A program made the position numbers and the translations under genes. A DNA stretch of 64,000 bases. It comes from Phoebastria nigripes. Taxonomy: Eukaryota; Chordata; Aves; Procellariiformes; Diomedeidae. How positions within the stretch are numbered: position 1 is the stretch's first letter; every line of letters starts with the position of its first letter. Shown here piece after piece: positions 27,801 to 39,800 of the stretch. The notes under the pieces are model-generated. The model worked only from the letters and a program-made list of their open reading frames with translations. It was not told the origin of the DNA and made no database searches. The DNA lies in contig JAYKAV010003143.1 in the NCBI GenBank assembly GCA_035582835.1, positions 2,853,673 through 2,917,672 on the forward strand, given 5' to 3'.

Positions 27801-30800
27801 CATCCAAATTCAGTTGAGATCATGTGCTTTCCAAAATCCGTGCTATGCCAGTTTTACAAGAAGAAAGGTAATACTTCAAAGCGAATAGTTTCTAGATGGT
27901 ACCTGTGGTGCCGTAACTTTGGCTGTAAGACTTCCAGCCTGTACGTCTATCAGCCATGCATATTCTAAAGTATCACTTCCAAGAGGCAGACCTTCCGCTG
28001 AAAACATTGCATGAGCGCGCAACTGCAGACCTGACAGGCTGATGTGACCCTCTCGAAGAACATCATCCACTGCAGGTCGCTGTTAAGAACAAGTCAGTCA
28101 AAGCTAATATTTGCAAAGAATACATCAATAGAAAGTGCAAAAACTGTGTAGCCAGAGGTACTTCATAAACATTCACATTCACCTCTTAAATCCTGCTGAC
28201 TTTTGTACAGCTAGACAGTCACAAGACTTCTCCGCATTACCCACGCAACAACATATATGCAAATCTTACGGGGGGAGAGGGAAGTTTATCTAACCCAAGT
28301 TTGTTTTAATTTTTAGCAACCATCAACAATCTTCCCTTTGTGAACTCCACACAGTGACATCTAGACGCCACCCGTTAAATATTACTGCAATAAAATATAA
28401 ACAAAGAATGGAAGAGCATGTTTAACAATGGAAGTGATCAAGAGGTTAAAAAACATGACTTATGAAGGTTTGCTACTATCAGAAAGCTGACGCATTATAA
28501 AAAAAAAATTAAAAATAAATTTTAAAAAACCAAACAACAAACATCAGAGGCTATCCTCTAAGTTGCACTTTTCACCGAAGTATTTCTTGGCTACCTAAAG
28601 CAAAGCTACTTGTTTGCAGATATGAAAATTCAGATGTAATACTTTTCAAAAGAATATTACTCCACCAGCCAGAGAAGAAACTGAAAAGATAAAAACAGCA
28701 CAGGCATACACTAGAAGCTTGTGACTGCATGGAGGAAAGTTATGGATTAAAGCCCGTAAGTCAACAGCAAAACTTCTCTTTCATTCAGTTTTTTCAACTT
28801 GTTCTCTTGTCGGGTTTGTTTTCCACTGTCAGCAAACCCTTTGGAGTTGCTTAATGAAGAGGAAACATGTCCTACTCTTTTGATATCACTGGTAACCTAT
28901 GTCTCGATTCAGAAGCTATTTCAAAACAACATGAATGGGAAACATGAAGCAATGATACTTGCCCAGCTAGGCAGAGGGACAATTCCTGTTCTATATACAT
29001 TAGTACTATGAACTTCTCACTTTAAGGTTGAACTGGGAAGTATCAAACAGCATTCCTGAGATATGTAGTATGAATAAATGTCTTTTTTTTTTTTTTTTAA
29101 ACCCAAAATATTAACGTTTCCAACATTAAATGGCAAGGATTAATACAAAGTCAAACACTAGGTAATAGTAACACACATAACTGATCAAAACTTTCTTCAC
29201 AATATTTTTAAAAACATGCCACCCTGCATGTTTATAATTTCAACCAACAGAAATTCCCAGGCAGAAGTCTTATTTGTCTGAGTTAATGCTTCTGAATTAA
29301 AATAAATCCAACCAAAAAGAACATATAAAACCTAAGGCAAAATATGTAACCACAGCATTACAAGTCTAAACAGTAAGAATACTGAAAAAAAGTCATGCAG
29401 TAAGTCTCAGGGCTGTGAAATTAAATCATAAAANACCCCCAAATCAAAAAAATTAAGGTTTTGCCTGCAACCTCATTTCTGCTTCCTTGTACATACGAAT
29501 TGCAATACAGTAATTAAGCTACAGGTCTGAACAACATTTAAGGGTCTCATTCAGTGCACAAAATAGATTGTGTTCTTAAATAAGCAGCTATTCAAATGTT
29601 TGGATTCCTCATAGGATGAACAACAAAAAAAAAAAAAAAAAACCACTACAAAAAATAATATACAAAAACCTTCCAGTAGATCTGGATAACATAACTGGAA
29701 ATTCATAGGATGCAATTTTTCATTACATAAAGGTTTGTATGTTCAAGTCGTAATTGTCACCAGCTTCAACTGCACCTTCTGACAACTTCATTCAATCGAA
29801 AAACAAGCCCGGATACTTAGCTCCTGACAAAAGCTATGAGGAAAATGGAATTTTGTCTGCCACCATGCTGTCAGTACATCCAATTTCTGCAGCGCTCTCA
29901 AAAGACAGNTCTATGAATCCCATATAGATTATGCACCTGCAATTCCTGCGACTTCACACCATCGGTTTCTTCAGATTGCTGCTAAAGACAATTGCAATGT
30001 TGCAACCAAAAAACAAGATGTTTAGATCCTACATTCTCATTGGGGATTTCTTCTTTACTAATCAGAGGTCGACAGAATAACATCTCAAAAATATGAGGGC
30101 TAACGTAGAACCTCCTAAGATGTCATTTAACTTTTTGCCATCAAGAAAGTTCATTATTTCTTCTAATTCCTTTATCTATTAGTCAGTCTACAGTCAGTGG
30201 TTATACTTAAGGTACTTTTGTGCTTGTGGCACACTGGATCCAAATTTGGAAAGACTAAACAAGCATCAACCAACTTCTTTCACTAGCTTACTGACATAAG
30301 AGTAAAAAAAAATAGGGTGACTTCATCTGTATACAGTATTCCAGTTTTCAAACACTGGAATGTGCACAAGATAAAAACAATTTAAATTTTACTTCATACA
30401 GGCCATNGGCAGCAACATACTTCAGGACACAGGGATTGAAAACAATATAATCTGTAAGGCACAATCTAAGTATCATAGTGCTTTTAATACAACTAATATG
30501 TTCATAAACAAAATACGAACTCCAACTATTCACTAACCTGCACTGAATCAGGATAACTTTGTGTGTTAACAAATTTCAGCCTAAACTCCTTGCTGAGCTA
30601 CATTCATCCATATGGGCAATTTTTGCAAGTTTACTAAAATCAAAGTAGTATACAGCTAGCTGACAAGCCACAAACAACACTTAACTTTGTCTCATTAAGT
30701 ACTTTCTGAAGTATGGCTCATGACTCCCCCACCAGAGGAAGACTGTAGGTCATAACAATATCTTGACCATAAGACACAGATCCAGCTGTGTGATTTAGTC

Positions 30801-33800
30801 TAATAAAAGTCATAGAGAATATGTGAAAGATGCAGTTATTCTATTTACTAACACATGTGTAGTTTTAAAAGTATATGCTTAAAGAAGTGAAACATATCCA
30901 GCCACTGCACAAAATTTACATGTGTCAGTATTTACAGTATCTTTTAAAACCAAATTCTTTAAAAAAAAAAAAAAAAAAAANNNNNNNNNNCAAAACCAAA
31001 AACCAACCACACACAAACCAGAGATCACTCAATGGTTCTAAGACCAGTCTGAATATTATTCTCTGTTTCCTAGACAACCTTCTCCAGAAAGATTTTAAGC
31101 AAAATTAAGAAAATACAATCTTTTCTTTTGTGCATTTCACTAAAATGCAAACTGGACAGAAATAAAGATTTAAAAAAAATATGCATCAGATTTTTCTTTA
31201 ATACCCCTTGATTCATAAGCCTTAATAAACTTTGTATGTGTACAACAGGGAAGTTCCTAACAAAAAAGAATTCAATTTTAAGATCATCGCAACTTCCACA
31301 ATACAAACACACACATGCAAACACATAAAAGCCAGCTTACTACCTGATAGTTGTCATTCAGAAACAAATTCACTGGAGACAGTACAAGTTGAAGCATTGT
31401 TTCTCTAAAGCCTTTCTTCATCTCAAAACACAACCGTTCCAAGAAAGCTGTAGGGCACTCAGGACCATCTGGACTGCAATGCTAAAATAAAAATTAAACA
31501 CATCTGTTTCAGAAACTGAAAATACACAACATGGTTGAAATTGTAAGATTAGGAGCAAACCTGTGTGCACGAAGTATGCTAATTTTCCTCCAAGTGGATA
31601 GTCAAAAAGAAGCCTGTGCAACTTCAAAAACCTTTCGACAATTACATAAACAGCAATTCAAACCCATTTGGGTGAACCCAATTTTTTTTATCCGGATTCT
31701 TATTTGAATTCCTAGGGATCCCTCAGAATGCAGCTGCACAGAGCAGAATGCACCATTAGAAGACAGTTCTGCTCATTAGCAGAGAAATCATAATGGTCAA
31801 TCAAAAATATTATCACACAAATCAAGTTCATTAAATAAAAATCACATAAAAAATAATCCAGTTCTGCCTCCCAGATAAGCAAAATAAATGATGTCTCAAA
31901 TTGGTTTAGATAGCCACAATTTTAGTAGGGAGTATACACACACTTTGGCAAGCACCACTCTAACTTAGTGTTCCAGGGAGTGAAATTTATCTCCAGATTA
32001 TGAAACTAGAAAAAAAAAAAAAAATTACATGAAGCAAAATATTTTAAGATTCTAAAGTACTTACCACTGGTAATCGCCCATGCACTTTGTACAAATTAAC
32101 AAGGACAGTGATATCCCATGGGCGTAAAGTAAGAGGGTGAACTGGCTTGACTGAACTGTCATTTTCTTTTTTGTCATTTTCTACTCCAACAGCTGTCCAT
32201 CCAGAGCTTGAAGATGTTGACAGTGACAAAACAGGGCTTGAAATAACTTCTTCAAAATCAGTGTACATGTCATCTTCTCCAAAATAATTTTCCTAGGAAA
32301 AGGAATTGTTAGGACCATATGGAAAACAAATTAAAAACATATAGGCAACGTAATGAAATACAAATCCAACCTTTTCCTGTATGTTAGCCCTCCCTAAAAT
32401 AAGGAATATAGCTACAACCTATAGCTGAAGAAACATATATACTTTTATTTTATGAAAAATGGGTACCTTAAGTGAGCAAATTTAGGCCATGTGCTTTGCA
32501 GGAAAAGAAGGGGCTCTCAGTAGTTCTCAAAGTACCAGTATTCTAGATGCATGCAATACAAATAACTATTCTGAAGTACTACTACTGACATTTTAAACAG
32601 TTTTTGTGCTTTTAAGGATAGGTAACTTTGAGAGTAAGAACACAAAACATCCTGCAGGAAGTCACTATCATCCAACCTTCTGAAACTTGTTATCAGCAGA
32701 TTTCAAAGTCTTAAACATGCTTCTAAAATATTAGTTCATAAACATTTCTCCCCTTGGGTCTAAAATCCACCTTGTTTCTAAGCCAATCCCCCTCAATTAT
32801 CTAAGACCAAAGTAACTTTGCCAAATTCTACTGGAAAACAGAAAATCCATCACTAAAAAAAAAAAACCAAAACCAACAACTTCCTGTGTTTTATTTAAGT
32901 GCACCAGAATCAAATTTCTGATAATTTGTCACCTCCTCCTGCCCTTAAAAAAAAAAGGCTAGACTCTCAAGAAGAATTTTCTGAACGATGCAGGTTATAT
33001 TTTCTTGTTAACTCAGTAAGTGGGAAGTGCTGCGGACTAAGCATTCTGTGAAGCAAAATCCTTTCTGACCAAAGAGGTTACAACACAGACACAAACGTTG
33101 CTCCCTCATTCATTCTTAGAAAGTAACTCAGTCCCTCGGCCTTTCATGTTGACAGAAATGTTCCATCACTCCACTGGTGATTTGTGAGATGCAGCCAAAT
33201 GAGTACTAGACTGAAGATTAAACTGAAACAGGTTTGAATTTTATGATGTCGCTTGCTCCCCTCCTTCCCTTTTCTGTGCCTCNTTTGCTTTCCAAAACTT
33301 CTTTGTTCCTTTGTAAGCACAAGTCTGCAGCGCAACCAAGCAAAGAGGAAGCATACAACAAAAAGAAAGCAAGCAACTGCAAGATACCCGTGTCCTTGAA
33401 AAAGGTCTGCAGAAAAGGCAGGCTCATTATCGGCCATGAAATAATGACTCCTGTGGACATGTAATTTTACCATCTTGTACTGAGTCTCTGAAGTATTTTT
33501 GGTGTTAATGCGTATGAATTAAGCACCGCTCTGTGGGCAAACCAAAAAACCCTCAAAAGTTAAGCAAAGCTAATCGGCTTTGCTTTTTAGCAAAGGGAAA
33601 AGATAAAGGTCGATGTTACAATTCAGACCTTGAAATATTTCTTATAAGGTAGACCCAGCAGAGGGTGCTAAGAACTCCAGTAACTTTCTCCTGGTACCTT
33701 CTGCTGGGGATGCAAGGACCTGTAACTCATTCATTCCCAGCCAGTAAGCCCTTCAGTAAGAAACACAGTTCGCTACACCAAAAAAAAAAACTACCTCCCA

Positions 33801-36800
33801 AGAATAGAAGGCTTAACAAAACTGCATGAACAATGCATGTCCAGGAATCTCTCCTGCATGTATTAAAAAAGATCAATGAAAACAAACTGAAAACAACAAT
33901 TCAACCATAACCCCCCACCCCAGAAATCTATTAAGAAATGCTGCCAGCACAGCTGGACAAAAAGATGTAAACACAGTCACAAAAATACTAAAAAGAACAA
34001 TAAATGCACACTTTCAAAAACAAAGTATTCATCTAAATTTTCTCTTGAGATTTAGAAGATAAAAGCTAGATTTAATCTGAGGAATCTGCACCTAAAAAAA
34101 TTAAATCATCATAGAATCAAGGGATCTAACATAGCACTGTTTACATATACCTCCAGAGGCAAAGAGCACTGAAGACGTGCTGCTTTGCTTGGAAAGACAG
34201 AACCATCTCATGAATTTATGGGCTCCAAAAGAGGAGCTCAAACAATTCAAACATAGGTGCATTTCCTCTGTATCAGAAGAAATGGAGTCTTCAAGATGCA
34301 ATACTGGCCTAATTTTAATCCTATTTACTGTAGTGGCAAAATGGAAAAAATAATAAGCATATTTGCAAGTCCTACATTCTACAAAAACTTAATATTTCCT
34401 GCTATTCATTGCTTATGTGCAATACCTTATANAAATCCACAAAAATTACTGTTTTGGTATGAGTCCTGATACTGATAACCTGTCTCAGAAAATTCCTCAT
34501 CCTCTGACCCAAAATGAAAGCCTCCAGCAGCATTACCTTAGCCTAGATCTGCGTAGGCTAAAACAGACCTTGAAAACAAACAAACAAGAAAACCCACAAA
34601 AAAAAAACCCAACCACAAAACCCAAGCATTTCACTGTTAGTCAAATAGAAGCGACATGTTCAGTCGCCTCTGCTTTTGTCACAACAAGGCAGGGTGAGGG
34701 AGGTGGGAAGAAATTAAACCGTTTCTAGCCACCCTGAAGATCAGTAATGGAAGAGGATACAACATAAGCAACACAAACAAACATTTTAAAGCATAATAGA
34801 TTAACATCAAGAAAAGGATGAAAAATTCTTCTTCAATATTGATTGAAGTAGCTTTTTAAATTAAACTTATTCTCATGTCCTTCCCCTCCATGATCCTATC
34901 TCCAGAAATTTCACATAATCTAATTATAACAAAACCAAACAAACAATTAGGACACCCTGCAGAACTTAAAATGCACTAAAAGCATGGGTTCTGATATATC
35001 TTTGCNTAAAAGTGGCTGTTAATATAAGCTCTAGTCATAATCATTGGGGTTTTTTGGGGTGGTGTTTTTTTGTTGTTGTTTTTTTACTATTGCAAAAGTC
35101 AAAGAAGAAATTTTCTGTACATGAAGTCCAGAGCATACACTATTCCTTGAAAGGAAAATTATGCTGAAATGGGTCTACATGCATATATATTGGAAATCTT
35201 CTCATAAGCCTGTGCCAACAGAATTCATCCCAGCTACACCATATCACCAAATGAAGTCATTCCAAACTACTACTTACAAAAAGTTTTCATCTAAATTCAC
35301 GTGTTCTGCGGAGTTCTAATTTTCCATTTCAAACGAATTGTTTCCCTTTCCTACATGTGGCCATCCATAAATTTTACGAGTTGTGTTCCTATGCCTACCT
35401 TTACGGACAGAAAGGCTTTGAGCAGGGGTCCATACAGGGTTATCTGGGAATCCGGGGAGAGTTCCAGTTCCACATGGAGCTTATCTGGGGGCAGCTCTGA
35501 GGGGTCAAGGGGAAGGCGGGTTGACGCTGTAGGAGATGAAATCACACTGTCGGCTGTTTTCTGTGATGGCCTTAGCACAGATAACATTGTTTCTTCCATT
35601 TCTGACACTTTGGAGCAAAATAAAGAAGAAAACAGATTGTGATTACAAGTTAGGCTTCTGACAGACAAAATTCTGCAAATATGAATGTATATAAAATATA
35701 TAACTTGTTGCAGCTTTCTAATTTGGATTGTATAATTACGTTAATATGTCTATGCTAACTGGCTTCTCCTATCTAGTAACTATGGGAAGATAGGAAAAAT
35801 ATAGACTATTTTAGTCAATGTTAATTATGCAAGAGAAAAACAATCCTTCAAGTTATGGAAAAAAAAAAAAAAAAATCAATTTATTTATCTTGCTTTTTAA
35901 GTTAAACAAAGACATGCTTTCATTTCAGTGTAGCAGATTTCCCACAACCACACAGCTATTGCAGAATAAACAAAAGTGAATAAACAGGAAAATTGCGAAA
36001 GTTATATTAAAAACCTATTCTGAACCAGTAGCTCTGCAGGCCAAAATTTCCTCTCAAACAACTCAATTACTCTAGTCACAAAACAGTTTGGAAATTCAAA
36101 TCTTATTTCCTATCCCTTCTTTTTATTTGGAGTTAGGGAGAAGAAAGCGCTTTTGTCTTTTTTGAGTGAGGAAAGGCGACGAGAAGGAAGTGAGTAACTG
36201 GAAGCACTTTGGGGATGTAACGCGATTGCTGGGAAGTAAAGAACTCTATGGGAAGACCATATAACATTGATGCTCCAGATGGAGTAAGATTTCAGGTACC
36301 AGTTTAACTGGAAGAACCGGCACATATAGAACTACAGTGAATACACACCTGTAGCCAGCAAACCTTCAAGGCTTTAACTTAACCATTATTGTCTACAATG
36401 CCTGCTCAGTGCTTGCATTATATTACGTGTTACAAATTAGCTAAATGCTGCAGTGAGATGACCACTTTTTTGGAAGCTGCAACTCCTGTTATGCAAAATA
36501 TTTGTTTCTCAGAGACTTAGACTATCGATTGACTCAAAAGAAAATACAGATGTTGCTACTGTAACAAACACATTCTATCAGCATCACAGATTAGAAGTGA
36601 GCTGGACTGTGCTGGATTATTCATTGAAGGAAGCTGCAGATGAAATTACCTGTGTATGTACAAACTTTCAAATGCAGGTTCAATTACTACGATTACAAGT
36701 AAATGTTTTCAAATTTGAAGTATGCAAATTTGACACAAGCTGACAGTCTCACAAGAGCACTTAATGAACATCTGCAAGATGAATCTTACTTTTTCTGCTT

Positions 36801-39800
36801 CGTCCTCTAAAATTTGAGTTTTTTAGATTTGAATTGTTGGAACTCAAAACCTAAAAACCCTATCCAGCATGTCTTCTAACACCTGCTGATTGAGGCCTAT
36901 TCAAATTAGCCCTCATTATTCTTCTAATACCTCTCCTTCATCGGTCTGCTTCCACCATCTCAACCTGAAAGACTTTTATGTAACCCCGTAACTTCCTGCA
37001 TACCTCCCCTCTGCATTTAAAATAACTTACTTTTATCTGTGCATTTAAGTATTTTATAACTTTTTTTTGCAGGAGCATACTTACAGAATATTTCTTATTT
37101 AGAAGTATTGTTTAGACACTTAAAATTTAAAAACTCTTACTTGGAAATCAGTGTTACACTGGCCAGTCTAACACTCGTATCTGATGGCCATGGTTCACTT
37201 CAACAGTGCTAGCTACAATGAAATCTTAGTTTCATATTGTGCTGGTTTTGGCTGGGGTAGAGTTAATTTTCTTCATAGTAGCTAGTACGGGGCTATGTTT
37301 TGGATTTGTGCTGAAAACAGTGTTGATAATAAAGGGATATTTTCATTATTGCTGAGCAGTGCTTACACAGAGTCAAGGCCTTTTCTGCTCCTCACACCAC
37401 CCCACCAGCAAGTAGGCACAAGAAGCTGGGAGGGGACACAGCCAGCACAGCTGACCAAACGGATATTCCACACCATATGACGTCATGCTCAGTATATAAA
37501 GCTGGGGGAAGAAGAAGGAAGCGGGGGGACGTTTGGAGTGATGGCGTTTGTCTTCCCAAGTAACNGTTACACATGATGGAGCCCTGCTTTCCTGGAGATG
37601 GCTGAACACCTGCCTGCCGATGGGAAGCAGTGAATGAATTCCTTGTTTTGCTTTGCTTGCATGCGCGGCTTTTGCTTTACCTATTAAACTGTCTTTATCT
37701 CAACCCACGAGTTTTCTCACTTTTACTCTTCTGATTCTCTCCCCCATCCCACCAGGGGGAAGTTAGTGAGCGGCTGCGTGGTGCTTAGTTGCCGGCTGGG
37801 GTTAAACCACAACATATATCCATAAAGGTAAGACAATGTTCTTATATCTCGTATATAGTGTATTTAAACATTTAAACCATAAGACAACATCACAACATCC
37901 AAAGGAAAAAAAGCTTAGAAACACTAAGGAACATGATACTGCCAAAAGTATTGTACTTCATATTTAATATACGAAGTGATATTTTATGTTATGCAACAAC
38001 CCATTTAACAGATCCACTTCGTTAAGGACAAGGAGAAATGAACTACAGACAGTATCCTCCTTTTACACAGGGAACTGGGACACTTTCTGCAATTTTGCAT
38101 CACGAGATGTTGTCAGTTTTTAAATCAACCCTGGTGCATTCTAAAGATTAGCATTCTCCCATGTGACATAAAGTAGTAGTTCAGTTCAAAATTCATTTCT
38201 GCAAATTTAAGCAGTTTGATCCAACAAAGTCACAGCAGTTCCCGAAATGAAACATGCTAACAAGAAAAAAGTAGTGATACTTACAGGATTGTTTTAACTG
38301 CTCATCTGCCTTTTGAGGATAAATTGGGTGCCATGAGTAGTCAATTGTAAACACAANGCTCGGGACCGTCCAGCATTCAACCCATCCAGCCCTTTCAAAA
38401 AGAAACACCATACTTTTATTTGAGGTACAATAGTTTCATTAAATATTTTCCATTAACATATGAGGTTGCTTTCATCACAAACAAAATAAGTAAATATGAA
38501 GAGCCAATACAAAGACATAAATATATATCGCAATAAAACTCACTCTTCTTGAGTAATGTTCCTCCATTTGGGTTTGCCTGTTTTCTGACCACTTTGACAT
38601 TCAGCAGAAATACAAGATTCAGGAGTTATTTTATTAGGCTGACAATCTTTCACCAACATAAAAAGGGAATATTTACTAGGATGACAATCTGGTAGATACA
38701 AATGAAGATCAACATCTTCTCCCTAAAATCAAACATTAGTAACAGAAAAGTTAATTTACATTCACTTTATGCATAATGCTCATACTATTCGCATGTTCAT
38801 ATGCGCCATCATCTTCACTTTACAGGCAAAGTGAGGCAAGAAATCTCAATTTTCACATGTGATTGCTGACCACAGCTCCCACCAATTTCTAGTCCAATCC
38901 CAAGAGCTCTGTAGTTCTGAACAGTTACAAGTCCAGTAACTTGCACATAACAACACACCATAGAAATCTGTAAGACACAGGGGCATGGCTTTTAATGATT
39001 CCTGTTCCTCTGTTGTTCAAGCCATACTGCAAAAGTTAAGTGACTGGCCCAAGGCTACCCTACATCTCAATTAAACCATACTTTTTTAAAAAAAATTAGA
39101 TAAAACATTGCTTTCTTTGCTATCAAATTATACAAAATTACCAACATCACCGTCAACTAGTTTTTTATTTTTAGTAGCAGTAGACTGCTTCTATTCTAGG
39201 GAAGACAAGAAGTACAGTCTTTCAAAGAATTAGCTGCGTCTGTTAAAAAACACTTTTATCATCATTACTTATTCTACAGAAACGCTTAAAAATCTGGAAG
39301 ATGGCTTTCCAAAACAGTTTGGGAGTACCCATTCCAGTATTTGATTTTTATCTTTGAACATACATTAGATTTTCACACTTTCTAAATAAATGGGAACAGA
39401 CTTCCAAGTGATAAAATACATACATAGACACAGTCTAAGTATATATAGTAAATATACATACTAAATGTGTGTATATAAGTATGTATGAAGCATATGTGTA
39501 TATGTATTTTTAAAATATATTTTTACTTGTGTGTGTGTGTGTGTGTATATATATATGTATATATAAATTAAAACANCCTATGATTGGATGCTTCATATAA
39601 GCAACAGAAACCATTTACCTCTGAGTTACTTAAAGAAAAATTCCATGAACCAGAAGTGAAAGAGAGTATTTTCCTTTCAGGAAAGAGTTTATTCAAAATT
39701 TCCTGACTGAAGAAGGTAGGGAAACTATCTCACATTTAGAAGACAAAAGAGGCGACGGGGGAAGAACTTACCCTTAAAGAGAATCTAGTATTGCATGTGG

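Larger units (their letters stand above)
22119..27902 (-). other. Introns between e22 and e19
   Basis: Introns 22119-24259, 24380-25356 and 25486-27902. They hold T runs at 23201 and 24890, an A17 run at 25851, and a GC-richer patch at 22700-22880 with no usable in-frame exon. Nothing else was found. Confidence 0.75.
28080..31343 (-). other. Intron e18-e19
   Basis: 3.3 kb. It holds the candidate microexon (29937-29978), an A18 run (29625-29642), a T17 run (29082-29098) and the A20/N10 gap (30961-30990). The rest is unassigned. Confidence 0.8.
31482..35398 (-). other. Introns between e18 and e16
   Basis: Introns 31482-32064 and 32293-35398. They hold an A16 run at 32010 and the low-complexity tracts at 34573 and 35046. 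No transposon is recognised. Confidence 0.75.
37238..37814 (+). mobile_element. Solo LTR of an avian endogenous retrovirus, antisense to BLTP1
   Basis: About 577 bp bounded by TGTGCTGGTT and AACCACAACA. The flanks are CATAT (37233-37237) and TATAT (37815-37819), an imperfect 5-bp duplication; if the element ended two bases earlier the duplication would be an exact CATAT. It has a TATA box, an upstream TGACGTCA site and an ATTAAA signal in the right order for a plus-strand U3-R-U5. No primer-binding site, polypurine tract or gag/pol/env sequence flanks it, so it is a solo LTR left by recombination. A 5-bp duplication fits an ERVL-like group, but the family is not certain. Confidence 0.88.
35608..38284 (-). 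other. Intron e15-e16
   Basis: 2.7 kb with the solo LTR at 37238-37814, an A17 run at 35859 and a purine-rich patch at 36130-36200. The rest is unassigned. Confidence 0.85.

Noticed and set aside
34106..34125. TCATAGAATCA resembling the reversed CR1 terminus
   Set aside because: The adjoining sequence does not continue into CR1, so 11 bp alone is not evidence.
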